From: Actinomadura sp. 7K507
GTDB lineage: Bacteria > Actinomycetota > Actinomycetes > Streptosporangiales > Streptosporangiaceae
Direction of reading: 5' to 3'
Length of the DNA: 63,860 nucleotides
Assembly: GCF_004348425.1 (NCBI RefSeq)
Contig: NZ_SMKK01000017.1
Coordinates: 1-63,860, forward strand
Shown: positions 49,787 to 58,890 of the stretch, in pieces
Position numbering within the stretch: the first letter of the stretch is position 1
Layout: every line of letters starts with the position of its first letter
Notes under the pieces: generated by a model
Seen by the model: the letters and a program-made list of their open reading frames with translations, nothing else
Databases searched by the model: none
What the model was told of the DNA's origin: nothing
Translations under genes and position numbers: made by a program

Positions 49787-50218
49787 ATGCCTCCCAAGAA
49801 GAAGAAGATCGCCGCACTGGTGAAGGTCCAGTTGCAGGCTGGGGCCGCGACGCCGGCGCCGCCGGTCGGTACCGCGCTCGGTCCGCACGGCGTCAACATC
49901 ATGGACTTCTGCAAGCAGTACAACGCTGCGACGGAGGCCCAGCGCGGCAACGTCATCCCCGTAGAGATCACCATCTACGAGGACCGGTCGTTCAGCTTCG
50001 TCACCAAGACCCCGCCGGCCGCGCAGCTCATCCTGAAGGCCGCGGGCGTCGAGAAGGGCAGCGGCGAGCCGCACAAGACCAAGGTCGGCTCGGTCACCGC
50101 CGACCAGGTCCGCGAGATCGCCACGACCAAGATGCCCGACCTCAACGCCAAGAACCTGGAGGCCGCCCAGAAGATCGTCGCCGGCACCGCGCGGTCCATG
50201 GGCATCGAGGTCAAGTAG
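49787..50218 (+). CDS. rplK: Ribosomal protein L11
   Basis: A 143-aa protein of the GTPase-associated centre; binds 23S rRNA and is required for thiopeptide sensitivity and stringent response. It begins [20 protein letters not shown] and has [20 protein letters not shown] (Pro-rich N-domain) and the C-terminal RNA-binding domain ([34 protein letters not shown]). GGGAGAGGC lies upstream. rplA follows after 60 bases. Confidence 0.97.
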   Translation: MPPKKKKIAALVKVQLQAGAATPAPPVGTALGPHGVNIMDFCKQYNAATEAQRGNVIPVEITIYEDRSFSFVTKTPPAAQLILKAAGVEKGSGEPHKTKVGSVTADQVREIATTKMPDLNAKNLEAAQKIVAGTARSMGIEVK

Positions 50219-50278
50219 GCAAACCCCGGTGGAAGGGCCTGCGCGGCCCGTACCACGAGTTCCAGTGGAGGAACGAGA

Positions 50279-50995
50279 ATGCAGCGCAGCAAGAGCTACC
50301 GCTCCGCGTCGGAGAAGATCGACCGGGACCGGCTGTACAGCCCGGCCGAGGCCGTGAAGCTCGCCAAGGACACCACGGTCGTCAAGTTCGACCCGACCGT
50401 GGAGGTCGCCCTGCGGCTGGGCGTCGACCCCCGCAAGGCCGACCAGATGGTGCGCGGCACGGTCAACCTGCCGCACGGCACCGGTAAGACCGCCCGCGTG
50501 CTGGTCTTCGCCGTCGGCGACAAGGCGAAGGAGGCCGAGGCGGCGGGCGCCGACCTGGTCGGCTCCGACGACATGATCCAGCGGATCCAGGGCGGTTTCC
50601 TGGAGTTCGACGCGGTCGTGGCGACGCCGGACCAGATGGGCAAGGTCGGGCGGCTGGGCCGGGTGCTCGGACCGCGCGGCCTGATGCCGAACCCGAAGAC
50701 CGGCACGGTCACGATGGACGTGGCCAAGGCCGTGTCCGACATCAAGGGCGGCAAGATCGAGTTCCGGGTCGACCGGCACGCGAACCTGCACTTCATCATC
50801 GGCAAGGCGTCCTTCGACCCGCTCCAGCTGGTGGAGAACTACGCCGCGGCGGTCGATGAGATCCAGCGGCTCAAGCCGTCCGCCGCGAAGGGCCGCTACG
50901 TCAAGAAGGCGTCGATGACGACCTCGATGGGCCCGAGCATCCCGGTGGACCCGAACGCGGTCCGCAACCTCACCGCGGACCTCGAAGGCGCCTGA
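50279..50995 (+). CDS. rplA: Ribosomal protein L1
   Basis: The 238-aa L1 stalk protein, which in many bacteria also represses its own L11-L1 operon, has [60 protein letters not shown], and [20 protein letters not shown]. Start is ATG 50279 (GGAGG eight bases upstream). Confidence 0.97.
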   Translation: MQRSKSYRSASEKIDRDRLYSPAEAVKLAKDTTVVKFDPTVEVALRLGVDPRKADQMVRGTVNLPHGTGKTARVLVFAVGDKAKEAEAAGADLVGSDDMIQRIQGGFLEFDAVVATPDQMGKVGRLGRVLGPRGLMPNPKTGTVTMDVAKAVSDIKGGKIEFRVDRHANLHFIIGKASFDPLQLVENYAAAVDEIQRLKPSAAKGRYVKKASMTTSMGPSIPVDPNAVRNLTADLEGA

Positions 50996-51003
50996 CCGCG
51001 CGA

Positions 51004-51044
51004 TCGTCTCACCGAGTTCGTCTCACCGAGTTCGTCTCACCGAG
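51004..51044 (+). repeat. Short tandem repeat after rplA
   Basis: A 14-base unit TCGTCTCACCGAGT is repeated twice in full and once with 13 bases (51004-51017, 51018-51031, 51032-51044). It ends inside the left arm of the terminator hairpin. Confidence 0.9.
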
Positions 51045-51079
51045 CAGGGCGTCCCCGACACACCGGGGGCGCCCTGCTC
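51042..51079 (+). terminator. rplK-rplA operon terminator
   Basis: Perfect 10-bp arms GAGCAGGGCG (51042-51051) / CGCCCTGCTC (51070-51079), extended by an inner CCCC/GGGG pairing and followed by GTTTCC. Confidence 0.8.
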
Positions 51080-51196
51080 GTTTCCGGTGCCCTTAGCACC
51101 GAACGCCGTGGATACATAGATCGGCGTCCGGTACCGGACAAATTGGTAACCAGATTGCTTTGTTACCGATGGGGAATCTGGTGTTGAATCTTCCTC

Positions 51197-52084
51197 GTGA
51201 AGCGTCGAACCGATCGGGCCATCGCCATCTCCGTAGTCACCGCCGTCGCCGTCGTGCCCACGGCGGTCCTGATGGTGGTCAAGGTCGGCGGCGGTTCGAC
51301 CGAGGACGGCTCGGTTCCGGCGTCCGCGGCCATGGCCCAGCAGGACCCGGCCAACCCGAACGGCACGGCGACCGGCATCGTCACCCCGGGCGCCTCCGCG
51401 GCGCCGGGTACGGGCAACGGTTCCGGTGGCCCCGGGGGAGCGGGCGACGGCTCCGGCGCCCCGGGGACCCCGTCGGGAAGCGGACTGGAGGGCCTGCCCA
51501 CGGCGCCGCCCCAACCAGGCCCGAGCCTGCACGCCTTCACCCGCAAGACGGACGTGAAGGTGACGCTCGGATCGGGCGACGACTACCGGCACGCCACCGA
51601 GACCGCGACGTTCACGCTGTGGCCGAAGTTCGCGCTGAACGCGACCGGCGTCACGCGCACCATGCAGGACGGCGAACTCAGCAAGGTCACCGAGAAGGTG
51701 ATCGTGAGCGGCAGCTCGGTCAAGGGCTTCGACGGCGAGAAGTGGACCCAGTCCAAGCTCTCGGCGAAGCAGCTCGCCACGCTGCAGAACGGCTCCGACC
51801 CCCGCCAGTTCACCTTCTTGATCGGGACGCTCCCGGGTGTGACCGCGAGCGAGCCGGACGGGAGCGGCAAGACCCGGTTCACCGCGCAGGCCGGGATGGG
51901 CAACGTGTATCCGCTGCTGCCGCAGGACGTGGCCGCCGCGATCCGCGAGTGGATACCCGCGGAAGCCGCCTGCGGGCTCGACCTGTGGGCCGACAGCAAG
52001 GCCCGCCCCACCTGGATCGGCCTGGACGCCCAGTCCGGAGGCGCCACCCTCAAGGGCGCAATGACCTTCGGCTCCTACCGCTGA
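51197..52084 (+). CDS. Secreted LppX-like protein, no lipobox
   Basis: The 295-aa product starts at GTG 51197. An N-terminal hydrophobic anchor (IAISVVTAVAVVPTAVLMVV) without a lipobox Cys is followed by a Gly/Ser/Pro linker (about 50-105). The C-terminal domain (about 110-295: KTDVKVTLGSGDDYRHATET, GKTRFTAQAGMGNVYPLLPQ) shares a strand-rich outline with the next two lipoproteins and with the LppX/LprG fold that carries lipids in mycobacteria. The relation is weak and inferred from gene context. Confidence 0.65.
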   Translation: MKRRTDRAIAISVVTAVAVVPTAVLMVVKVGGGSTEDGSVPASAAMAQQDPANPNGTATGIVTPGASAAPGTGNGSGGPGGAGDGSGAPGTPSGSGLEGLPTAPPQPGPSLHAFTRKTDVKVTLGSGDDYRHATETATFTLWPKFALNATGVTRTMQDGELSKVTEKVIVSGSSVKGFDGEKWTQSKLSAKQLATLQNGSDPRQFTFLIGTLPGVTASEPDGSGKTRFTAQAGMGNVYPLLPQDVAAAIREWIPAEAACGLDLWADSKARPTWIGLDAQSGGATLKGAMTFGSYR

Positions 52085-52254
52085 CCCCGCAGCCCTTCCA
52101 GAATCGGCTCGACGGCGGTGCCGACCGGCGCGTCCGCCCGTAGCCCCTAGGTCGTACGCTTCGTTCGGCTGTTCGTACCACCGGGGGATGTGGCGCTGTT
52201 AGCGCGCCGACAGACTGGGGACACCAGCAGGGCGACAAGGGAGGCTCAACCCTC

Positions 52255-53109
52255 ATGAACCGACGACTCGTGGTGGCGGCCGGCGGCACCGCCGTGAGCG
52301 CCGCGCTCCTCCTGACCGGATGCGGCGGTGGTGGCACCGAGAGCACGGAGAACATGCGGCTCAGCGCCAGTGAGGCGCTGCTGAAGACATCGAAGAAGAC
52401 CGGTGAGGCCGACACGTTCAAGGCCGACCTCACGGTGACCGGCACCGACGCGGGCGGCAACGGCGAGATCCATGCCGACGGGCAGTTCCAGCTGCGTCCC
52501 GAGCTGAAGTTCAGCGCGAAGCTGGACGAGGTCAGCCGCGGCGGGAAGACGCTTCCCGGCGCCAACGGCCAGGCGCTGTTCACCGGGAACGTCCTGTACG
52601 CGAAGGTCCCGAAGCTCGGCCAGTTCGTCAGCGGCGGCAAGCCGTGGGTGAAGATCGACGTGAACGAGGCGTCGCAGCGCACCGGGTTCGACGTCCAAAG
52701 CCTGGTCAACCAGGTGCAGAAGGTGGACCCGGCCGAGCAGACGAAGATGTTCACCGGTTCCAAGGACGCCCGGCGGGTCGGCACCGAGTCGGTCGACGGG
52801 GTCCAGACGACGCACTACACCGGGACGGTGACCGTCCAGGACGCGCTGAACCGCCTCGACGCGGAGGCGCGCGAGGACGTCGGCAAGTGGCTGCCGAAGG
52901 ACAAGGCCAACGGCAAGATCAATTTCGACCTGTGGACGGACGGGGAGAACCTGCCCCGCAAGCTCGTGTCGAAGACGAACGGCTCGCAGGGTGAGAACGG
53001 CACGGTGACCGTCCTCTACAGCGACTACGGCGAGTCGTTCACCGTGAATCCGCCGCCGTCCGACCAGGTCGGGCAGCTGTCGCTCGGCTCGTTCCTCGGC
53101 GGGAACTGA
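52255..53109 (+). CDS. LppX/LprG-like lipoprotein
   Basis: The 284-aa lipoprotein starts at ATG 52255. The signal peptide VVAAGGTAVSAALLLTGCGG ends in a lipobox (LTGC, Cys near residue 23). The domain carries LKTSKKTGEADTFKADLTVT, LKFSAKLDEVSRGGKTLPGA, RVGTESVDGVQTTHYTGTVT and DLWTDGENLPRKLVSKTNG, all consistent with the LppX_LprAFG fold, a U-shaped beta half-barrel that carries acyl lipids. It is a clear paralogue of the next gene. Both lie between rplA and rplJ. Confidence 0.85.
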   Translation: MNRRLVVAAGGTAVSAALLLTGCGGGGTESTENMRLSASEALLKTSKKTGEADTFKADLTVTGTDAGGNGEIHADGQFQLRPELKFSAKLDEVSRGGKTLPGANGQALFTGNVLYAKVPKLGQFVSGGKPWVKIDVNEASQRTGFDVQSLVNQVQKVDPAEQTKMFTGSKDARRVGTESVDGVQTTHYTGTVTVQDALNRLDAEAREDVGKWLPKDKANGKINFDLWTDGENLPRKLVSKTNGSQGENGTVTVLYSDYGESFTVNPPPSDQVGQLSLGSFLGGN

Positions 53110-53271
53110 CCTTTACGGTACATCCGAAAAAAACAAGTAAGACCAGCACATTAGCCATAAGAGGACAGTGCGAACATCGAGGATCTCCTGGGCGTCTGAC
53201 CTAGCATTCGACCCAAATGCCCCGGCGCACACATAGCGGGCCGGGGCAAGCAGAGCAAGGAGACCCCCACG

Positions 53272-54117
53272 ATGATCCGTCGTTTCGCCACGGGCGTCGC
53301 GCTGGCCGCCGGCCTCGCCCTCTCAGTGACCGGCTGCGGTGAGGCCGGGAACACGGTGGACGAGGCCGGCGAGAACCTCAAGCTCACCGCCTCGCAGGTG
53401 CTCGGCAAGGCCGCGGACAAGACTGGAGAGGTCGACTCTTTCCAGGCGGGCGTGTCGTTGAAGGTAACGGGCTCACCGCAGGGCGACATCACGCAGAACG
53501 GCACGATGAAGTACCAGCTGAAGCCGGAGCTGGCCTACAGCATGTTGTTCGACGAGATATCGGTTGCCGGCAAGTCGTTGTCGGGCGGCGAGCAGCGCCT
53601 CGTGGGCCAGAACATGTACATCAAACTGCCCGCGCCGACGGACGGCGGCGGCGTCCAGTCTTCCAAGCCGTGGGTCAAGATGTCGCTGGACGCGATCGGT
53701 CAGAAGTCCGGGTCGGGCATCGGCTTCGACAAGCTGCTCCAGGAGTCGCGCGATATGGACCCGCTGCAGAACACCGTGCTGCTGACCGCGTCCAAGGACG
53801 TGAAGAAGGTCGGTGAGGAGACGGTGGACGGGGTCGAGACGACCCGCTACACCGGGACATACCGTACGGAGGACGCGATCGCGAAGCTTCCGGCGGAGTC
53901 GCAGGACGCGTACCGCAAGAGCGTCGGCGCGTCGGGCATGAGCCAAGCGCACTTCGACCTGTGGGTGGACGATGAGCAGCTTCCCCGCAAGCTGGCGGTA
54001 AAGGCGGACAGGTCCGCCGCGGGCTCCATGGCAATGACGATCACGTACCGCGACTACGGAAAGCCGGTGCAGATCGCCGCGCCGCCGGCGGGCCAGGTCA
54101 CCGACATGCCGGGATGA
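53272..54117 (+). CDS. LppX/LprG-like lipoprotein, paralogue
   Basis: The 281-aa lipoprotein starts at ATG 53272 (AAGGAGACC upstream). Signal peptide and lipobox are FATGVALAAGLALSVTGCGE. It matches the previous gene in order: LGKAADKTGEVDSFQAGVSL, LAYSMLFDEISVAGKSLSGG, KVGEETVDGVETTRYTGTYR, DLWVDDEQLPRKLAVKADRS. Probably a lipid-binding envelope protein made from its own promoter, because an AT-rich 160-base gap precedes it. A hairpin follows. Confidence 0.85.
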   Translation: MIRRFATGVALAAGLALSVTGCGEAGNTVDEAGENLKLTASQVLGKAADKTGEVDSFQAGVSLKVTGSPQGDITQNGTMKYQLKPELAYSMLFDEISVAGKSLSGGEQRLVGQNMYIKLPAPTDGGGVQSSKPWVKMSLDAIGQKSGSGIGFDKLLQESRDMDPLQNTVLLTASKDVKKVGEETVDGVETTRYTGTYRTEDAIAKLPAESQDAYRKSVGASGMSQAHFDLWVDDEQLPRKLAVKADRSAAGSMAMTITYRDYGKPVQIAAPPAGQVTDMPG

Positions 54118-54150
54118 TGCGCGGACCCGGCGGTTGACGCACGACCGGCC

Positions 54151-54197
54151 AACGGGCGAGGGACTGCACTCCGAAAGGGGACGGTCCCTCGCCCGTT
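54151..54197 (+). terminator. Hairpin after the second lipoprotein
   Basis: Perfect 14-bp arms AACGGGCGAGGGAC (54151-54164) / GTCCCTCGCCCGTT (54184-54197), 34 bases after the stop. Confidence 0.8.
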
Positions 54198-54235
54198 CCG
54201 CTGATTTGTTAAAGCAGGTTCCCAGCACGTACCCT

Positions 54236-54412
54236 GTTCGGTGCCGAAGACCGCCGGTCGTCACCTCATGCCGAGGTGACCGAAGGTCCCGATTCGTTCG
54301 GGCGGCCTGCGCAGGTGAGACGAGAGCTTCCGCTTGGCCTCCGTGCCTTGCCTGGACGCCCCGTGCGCCTGCGCCGGGGCGTTTTTTGGTACCCACCCAG
54401 GTAATCGGAAGG
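54236..54412 (+). ncRNA. Ribosomal L10 leader (5' UTR of rplJ-rplL)
   Basis: The region TGCCGAAGACCGCCGGTCGT, GGCGGCCTGCGCAGGTGAGA and GACGAGAG resembles the L10 leader, where the L10(L12)4 complex binds to repress the operon. It ends in a strong hairpin with a T-run. A covariance search would settle the exact limits. Confidence 0.7.
54357..54387 (+). terminator. Attenuator-like intrinsic terminator before rplJ
   Basis: CGCCCCG (54357-54363) pairs with CGGGGCG (54375-54381) and six T follow (54382-54387), a textbook intrinsic terminator. It lies inside the leader and 32 bases before rplJ, so it must be conditional (attenuation) or leaky. Confidence 0.75.
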
Positions 54413-54419
54413 AGGCCGG

Positions 54420-54995
54420 ATGGCCAGGGCCGATAAGGACGCGGCGATAGCCGAGCTCAAGAACGAGTTCGAGAGCTCCAACGGCGCCGTGCTGACCGAG
54501 TACCGCGGGCTGTCGGTCGCGCAGGTGCAGGAGCTGCGCGGCAACCTCGGCGAGACCGCACGGTTTCGCGTGGTGAAGAACACGCTGACCAAGCGCGCCG
54601 CGAACGAGGCCGGTGTCGACGAGCAGTTCCACGACCTGCTCGTGGGCCCGTCCGCCATCACGTTCGTCCGGGGCGACGTGGTCGAGGCCGCCAAGGGCCT
54701 GCGTGATTTCGCCAAGGCCAACCCGCCGCTGGTGATCAAGGGCGGGTTCATCGACGGCCGGGCGATGAGCGCGGCCGAGGTCACCAAGCTCGCGGACCTG
54801 GAGTCGCGCGAGGTGCTGCTCGCGAAGCTCGCGGGTGCGATGAAGGGCTCGCTGTCCAACGCGGCCGCGCTCTTCAACGCGCTGCCGACGCAGACGGCGC
54901 AGCTCGCCGAGGCGCTGCGCGCCAAGCGCGAGGCAGGCGGCGAGACCGCCGAGGCGACCGCCGCCGAGGCGCCTGCCGAGGCATCCGCCGAGTAG
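54420..54995 (+). CDS. rplJ: Ribosomal protein L10
   Basis: The 191-aa base of the L7/L12 stalk has [40 protein letters not shown] and [20 protein letters not shown], with an Ala/Glu-rich C-terminus after the helix that binds L12 dimers. Start ATG 54420 after GGAAGGAGG. rplL follows after 52 bases. Confidence 0.97.
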   Translation: MARADKDAAIAELKNEFESSNGAVLTEYRGLSVAQVQELRGNLGETARFRVVKNTLTKRAANEAGVDEQFHDLLVGPSAITFVRGDVVEAAKGLRDFAKANPPLVIKGGFIDGRAMSAAEVTKLADLESREVLLAKLAGAMKGSLSNAAALFNALPTQTAQLAEALRAKREAGGETAEATAAEAPAEASAE

Positions 54996-55047
54996 GCATC
55001 CGCGGTTCCGTAATCCCCAGTTTTCAAGCCATAGCGGAGGAAAGATC

Positions 55048-55437
55048 ATGGCGAAGCTCAGCACCGACGACCTGCTCGACGCGTTCAAGGAGATGACCCT
55101 TCTTGAGCTCTCGGACTTCGTGAAGCAGTTCGAAGAGGTCTTCGACGTCAAGGCCGCCGCGCCGGTCGCGGCCGTCGCCGCCCCCGCGGGCGGGGCCGCC
55201 CCGGCCGAGGAAGAGGCCGCCGCGCAGGACGAGTTCGACGTCGTCCTCGAGGGCGCCGGCGACAAGAAGATCCAGGTCATCAAGGAGGTTCGCGCGCTGA
55301 CGAGCCTCGGCCTGAAGGAGGCCAAGGACCTGGTCGACGGCGCGCCGAAGCCGCTGCTGGAGAAGGTCAACAAGGAAGCGGCCGACAAGGCCAAGGAGGC
55401 CCTGGAGAAGGCCGGCGCGACGGTCACCGTCAAGTAG
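55048..55437 (+). CDS. rplL: Ribosomal protein L7/L12
   Basis: The 129-aa stalk protein has an N-terminal dimerisation domain ([20 protein letters not shown]), an Ala/Gly/Pro hinge, and the C-terminal factor-binding domain ([40 protein letters not shown]). A strong hairpin follows, and the expected rpoB does not come next. Confidence 0.97.
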   Translation: MAKLSTDDLLDAFKEMTLLELSDFVKQFEEVFDVKAAAPVAAVAAPAGGAAPAEEEAAAQDEFDVVLEGAGDKKIQVIKEVRALTSLGLKEAKDLVDGAPKPLLEKVNKEAADKAKEALEKAGATVTVK

Positions 55438-56074
55438 GGCGCTTCAGAGCCGGAGGGCCCGCAGGGCTCCACCGCTCCTCAGGAGGCGGTCGTTCCACCA
55501 CGGTGGGACGGCCGCCTCTTTCGTTTCCTGGAGGCTTTCCGCGTTCCCCGGAGGCCGGCAGCGGGCCCTCTTCGAGGACGTACGGATCGTGTTCGCCGTC
55601 CGCTGACAGAGCGGTTGTCGCTAGGGGTGAAGGGGCGGTCGGGCGGCCGTCGATTTCCTGTGCGGGAGTGATAAACGTCTGTGGGAAACCGTGTGCCCGC
55701 GCGGGTTGTGCGGTTCTCGGGACGGCGCGTAGCGTCCCGTTCCGACGCTGTGGCCACAGGAGGGCCGCCTTGTCACGGTGGCCGCGACGGAGCCGTCCGG
55801 TCCCCGGTGAACAGCACGACCCGCTTGAGACGCCGGTTCTTGGACCGCTAGTCTCATAGGCGCGTAAGTAACGATTGTCTTACGACGTCGCATTTAGCCG
55901 CTGATCTGGGGAGGATCCCCTTCCATTTGGACGCGGGATCGCTACGGTAGTGGCACCCGTCACGGCTACCGGACGGTAGTAAGAGGGCGGACACACGGTG
56001 TGACGAGAGAAGAGCCTGAGAGCTAACTCGCTCATTGGTTCGGGATTCCCCCCGGCCTGGACGAAAGGTGACGA
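55438..56074 (+). promoter_or_regulatory. rplL terminator and mce promoter region
   Basis: No gene is seen in these 637 bases. The rplL terminator is GAGGCGG (55483-55489) / CCGCCTC (55512-55518), followed by TTTCGTTTCC. Near the far end an inverted repeat CGTAAG (55863-55868) / CTTACG (55879-55884) with a 10-base spacer may be a regulator site for the mce operon. Confidence 0.65.
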
Positions 56075-57184
56075 GTGGGCGTCGAGATCAGAGTCGAGGG
56101 CCTCACCAAGTCCTTCGGCCGACAGACCATCTGGCAGGACGTGTCGCTGACGGTCCCCGCAGGAGAGATCTCCGTTCTCCTCGGCCCGTCCGGAACCGGC
56201 AAGTCGGTGTTCCTGAAGTCACTGGTCGGCCTGCTCAAGCCCGACCGCGGGCACATCTGGATCGGCGACCGGGACCTCCCGCGCCTGCCGGAGGCGCAGC
56301 TCTACGAGACCCGCAAGCTGTTCGGCGTGCTGTTCCAGGACGGCGCCCTCTTCGGGTCGATGAACGTCTACGACAACGTCGCCTTCCCGCTGCGCGAGCA
56401 CACCAAGAAGTCCGAGTCCGAAGTCCGGCAGATCGTGATGAACAACCTCGACCTGGTCGGGCTTCTCGGTGCGGAGAAGAAGCTCCCGGGCGAGATCTCC
56501 GGGGGCATGAAGAAGCGCGCCGGCCTGGCCCGCGCGCTCGTGCTCGACCCCGAGATCCTCCTGGTGGACGAGCCGGACTCCGGCCTCGACCCGGTCCGCA
56601 CGTCCTACCTGAACCAGACGTTCGTCGACCTGATCTCCGAGATCAACGCGACGCTCCTGATCGTCACCCACGACATCAACACCGCCCGGACCGTCCCGGA
56701 CAACATCGGCCTGCTGTTCCGCCGCGAGCTGGTGATGTTCGGTCCGCGCGAGATGCTGCTGTCCAGCGAGGAGCCGGTCGTCCGGCAGTTCCTCAACGCC
56801 CGCAAGGTCGGCCCGATCGGGATGTCGGAGGAGAAGGACGTCTCCGAGCTGGAGGCCGAGGCCAAGCTGGGCGACGACCCGGGCAAGCTGCCGCCGATCC
56901 CGCCGCAGCTCATGACGAGCAACGGCCGGGTCCGCCGGGGCCAGCACGCCCCCGGTGCCTGGTGCGCCGCGCACGGCGTCACCCCGCCGCCCGGCTCGTT
57001 CATCGACGACCTGGGCCGCAACTGGGTCGAGGAGTGGCCGCGGTACGTGGCGTCGATGGCGCCCGCGGGCGGCCCGCCGCCCGCCGCCCCGGGCGGGATG
57101 CCGCCCGGCGGTCCCGGCGGCCCCGGTGGCCAGTTCCCGGGGAACCCGCCGCCCGGCCAGTACGGGGCGGGTGCCGGGTACTGA
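56075..57184 (+). CDS. Mce transporter ATPase (MceG/Mkl)
   Basis: The 369-aa ABC ATPase powers Mce lipid import and starts at GTG 56075. Walker A is GPSGTGKS (37-44), Q-loop FQDGALFG, signature ISGGMKKRAGLARAL (141-155), Walker B ILLVDEPDSGLDP with Asp in place of the usual Thr after EP, and a His switch in TLLIVTHDIN. After about residue 265 it has a proline/glycine-rich tail of about 100 residues, an extension that in mycobacterial Mkl helps stability or partner binding. It overlaps yrbE1A by TGATG. Confidence 0.92.
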   Translation: MGVEIRVEGLTKSFGRQTIWQDVSLTVPAGEISVLLGPSGTGKSVFLKSLVGLLKPDRGHIWIGDRDLPRLPEAQLYETRKLFGVLFQDGALFGSMNVYDNVAFPLREHTKKSESEVRQIVMNNLDLVGLLGAEKKLPGEISGGMKKRAGLARALVLDPEILLVDEPDSGLDPVRTSYLNQTFVDLISEINATLLIVTHDINTARTVPDNIGLLFRRELVMFGPREMLLSSEEPVVRQFLNARKVGPIGMSEEKDVSELEAEAKLGDDPGKLPPIPPQLMTSNGRVRRGQHAPGAWCAAHGVTPPPGSFIDDLGRNWVEEWPRYVASMAPAGGPPPAAPGGMPPGGPGGPGGQFPGNPPPGQYGAGAGY

Positions 57185-58035
57185 TGTCCACTCCTGGTAT
57201 CGGCGCGGACCAGCGAGGGGACGGGAAGGACGAGGGTTCTTCCACGACGCTCCGCAAATTCGGGGACGGCGCCGCCAATGTCGCGATCCGGGAACCGGGC
57301 CGGTTCTTCGCCCTGTGCCTGGACACGTTCCGGGCGCTGTTCAAGTGGCCGTTCCAGTGGCGCGAGTTCATCCAGCAGTCGTGGTTCATCGTCAGCGTCA
57401 CCGCCATTCCCACGATGCTGGTCGCCATTCCCTTCGGGGGCATCCTGTCGCTGCAGGTGGGCGGGCTCATCCGGCAGCTCGGCGCGCAGTCCTACACCGG
57501 TGCGACCGCGGTCGTCGCGATCGTCCGGGAGGCCAGCCCGCTGGTCACCTCGCTGCTGGTGGCGGGCGCCGCCGGGTCGGCGATCTGCGCCGACATCGGC
57601 TCCCGCAAGATCCGCGAGGAGATCGACGCGATGGAGGTGCTGGGCATCAACCCGCTGCACCGCCTGGTCGTGCCGCGGATGCTCGCCTGCGCCTTCGTCG
57701 CGCTGTTCCTGAACGGGCTCGTCTCGGTGGTCGGCCTGATGGGCGGCTACTTCTTCAACGTCATGCTGCAGGACGGCACCCCGGGCGCCTACCTGGCCTC
57801 CTTCAACGCGATCGCGCAGCTGCCCGACCTGCTGCAGGCCGAGTTCAAGGCGTTCGTCTTCGGAATCACGGCGGGACTGGTCGCCTCGTACAAGGGGCTG
57901 AACGCCAAGGGCGGCCCGAAGGGGGTCGGTGACGCGGTCAACCAGACCGTCGTCATCACCTTCATGCTGCTCTTCCTGGAGAACTTCCTGATCTCCGCGC
58001 TGTACTTCCAGTTCGTCCCGTCGAAGGGCATGTGA
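57184..58035 (+). CDS. yrbE1A: YrbE/MlaE-family permease (first subunit)
   Basis: The 283-aa permease has the MlaE pattern: an N-terminal membrane-embedded helix, TAIPTMLVAIPFGGILSLQV, VVAIVREASPLVTSLLVAGA, and the coupling segment SRKIREEIDAMEVLGINPLH that contacts the ATPase. Helices continue to the C-terminus (ITFMLLFLENFLISALYFQF). The ATG at 57184 overlaps the ATPase stop (TGATG). Confidence 0.95.
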   Translation: MSTPGIGADQRGDGKDEGSSTTLRKFGDGAANVAIREPGRFFALCLDTFRALFKWPFQWREFIQQSWFIVSVTAIPTMLVAIPFGGILSLQVGGLIRQLGAQSYTGATAVVAIVREASPLVTSLLVAGAAGSAICADIGSRKIREEIDAMEVLGINPLHRLVVPRMLACAFVALFLNGLVSVVGLMGGYFFNVMLQDGTPGAYLASFNAIAQLPDLLQAEFKAFVFGITAGLVASYKGLNAKGGPKGVGDAVNQTVVITFMLLFLENFLISALYFQFVPSKGM

Positions 58036-58883
58036 TGGCTGCCCCAGGAAAGACGGGAAAGACCGTCACGAAGGCGGTGAACGCCCCCTTGCAGCGGCTG
58101 GACGACTTCGGGCACCAGATGTCGTTCTACGCCCGCGCGTTCGCGTGGACGTTCCGGGTGCTGCGCCGCTACCGCAAGGAGGTCCTGCGGCTGCTGGCGG
58201 AGGTGAGCCTCGGCACCGGCGGCCTCGCCGTGATCGGCGGCTCGGTGGTGATCGTCGGCTTCATGACGTTCTTCACCGGCAGCCAGGTCGGCCTGCAGGG
58301 CTACGAGTCGCTGAACCAGATCGGCACGGCCGCGTTCACCGGGTTCATCGCGTCGTACTTCAACACCCGCGAGATCGCGCCGCTGGTGTCGGCGCTGGCG
58401 CTGTCGGCGACGGTCGGCTGCGGGTTCACCGCGCAGCTCGGCGCGATGCGGATCTCCGACGAGATCGACGCGCTGGAGGTCATGGCCGTCCCGTCGATGC
58501 CGTTCCTGGTCACGACCCGGATGCTGGCCGGGATGATCGCGGTCATCCCGCTGTACATCGTGGGCCTGCTGGCCTCCTACGGCGCGACGCGGCTGATCGT
58601 GACCGTTTTCTACGGGCAGTCGACCGGCACCTACGACCACTATTTCCATTTGTTCCTACCGCCGAACGACATCTTGTGGTCGTTCGCAAAAGTAATCATA
58701 TTCTCGGTGCTGGTGATGCTGATCCACTGCTACTACGGCTACCACGCGAGCGGCGGCCCGGCGGGCGTCGGCGTCGCGGTGGGCCGCGCGGTGCGCACCA
58801 GCATCGTCGTGATCAACGTGACCGACCTGCTGCTCGGGATGGCCATCTGGGGCACCGAACCCGGCGTCCGGATCGCGGGGTGA
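58035..58883 (+). CDS. yrbE1B: YrbE/MlaE-family permease (second subunit)
   Basis: The 282-aa partner starts at ATG 58035 (TGATG overlap; a GTG codon three bases earlier is also possible). It has VIGGSVVIVGFMTFFTGSQV, ISDEIDALEVMAVPSMPFLV (coupling helix) and ATRLIVTVFYGQSTGTYDHY. With YrbE1A it forms the membrane dimer of the importer. A short gap precedes the first mce gene. Confidence 0.94.
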   Translation: MAAPGKTGKTVTKAVNAPLQRLDDFGHQMSFYARAFAWTFRVLRRYRKEVLRLLAEVSLGTGGLAVIGGSVVIVGFMTFFTGSQVGLQGYESLNQIGTAAFTGFIASYFNTREIAPLVSALALSATVGCGFTAQLGAMRISDEIDALEVMAVPSMPFLVTTRMLAGMIAVIPLYIVGLLASYGATRLIVTVFYGQSTGTYDHYFHLFLPPNDILWSFAKVIIFSVLVMLIHCYYGYHASGGPAGVGVAVGRAVRTSIVVINVTDLLLGMAIWGTEPGVRIAG

Positions 58884-58890
58884 CGGCGCG

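Noticed and set aside
51004..51044. Tandem 14-base repeats considered as a CRISPR array
   Set aside because: Units are directly adjacent with no spacers and too short; a simple tandem duplication.
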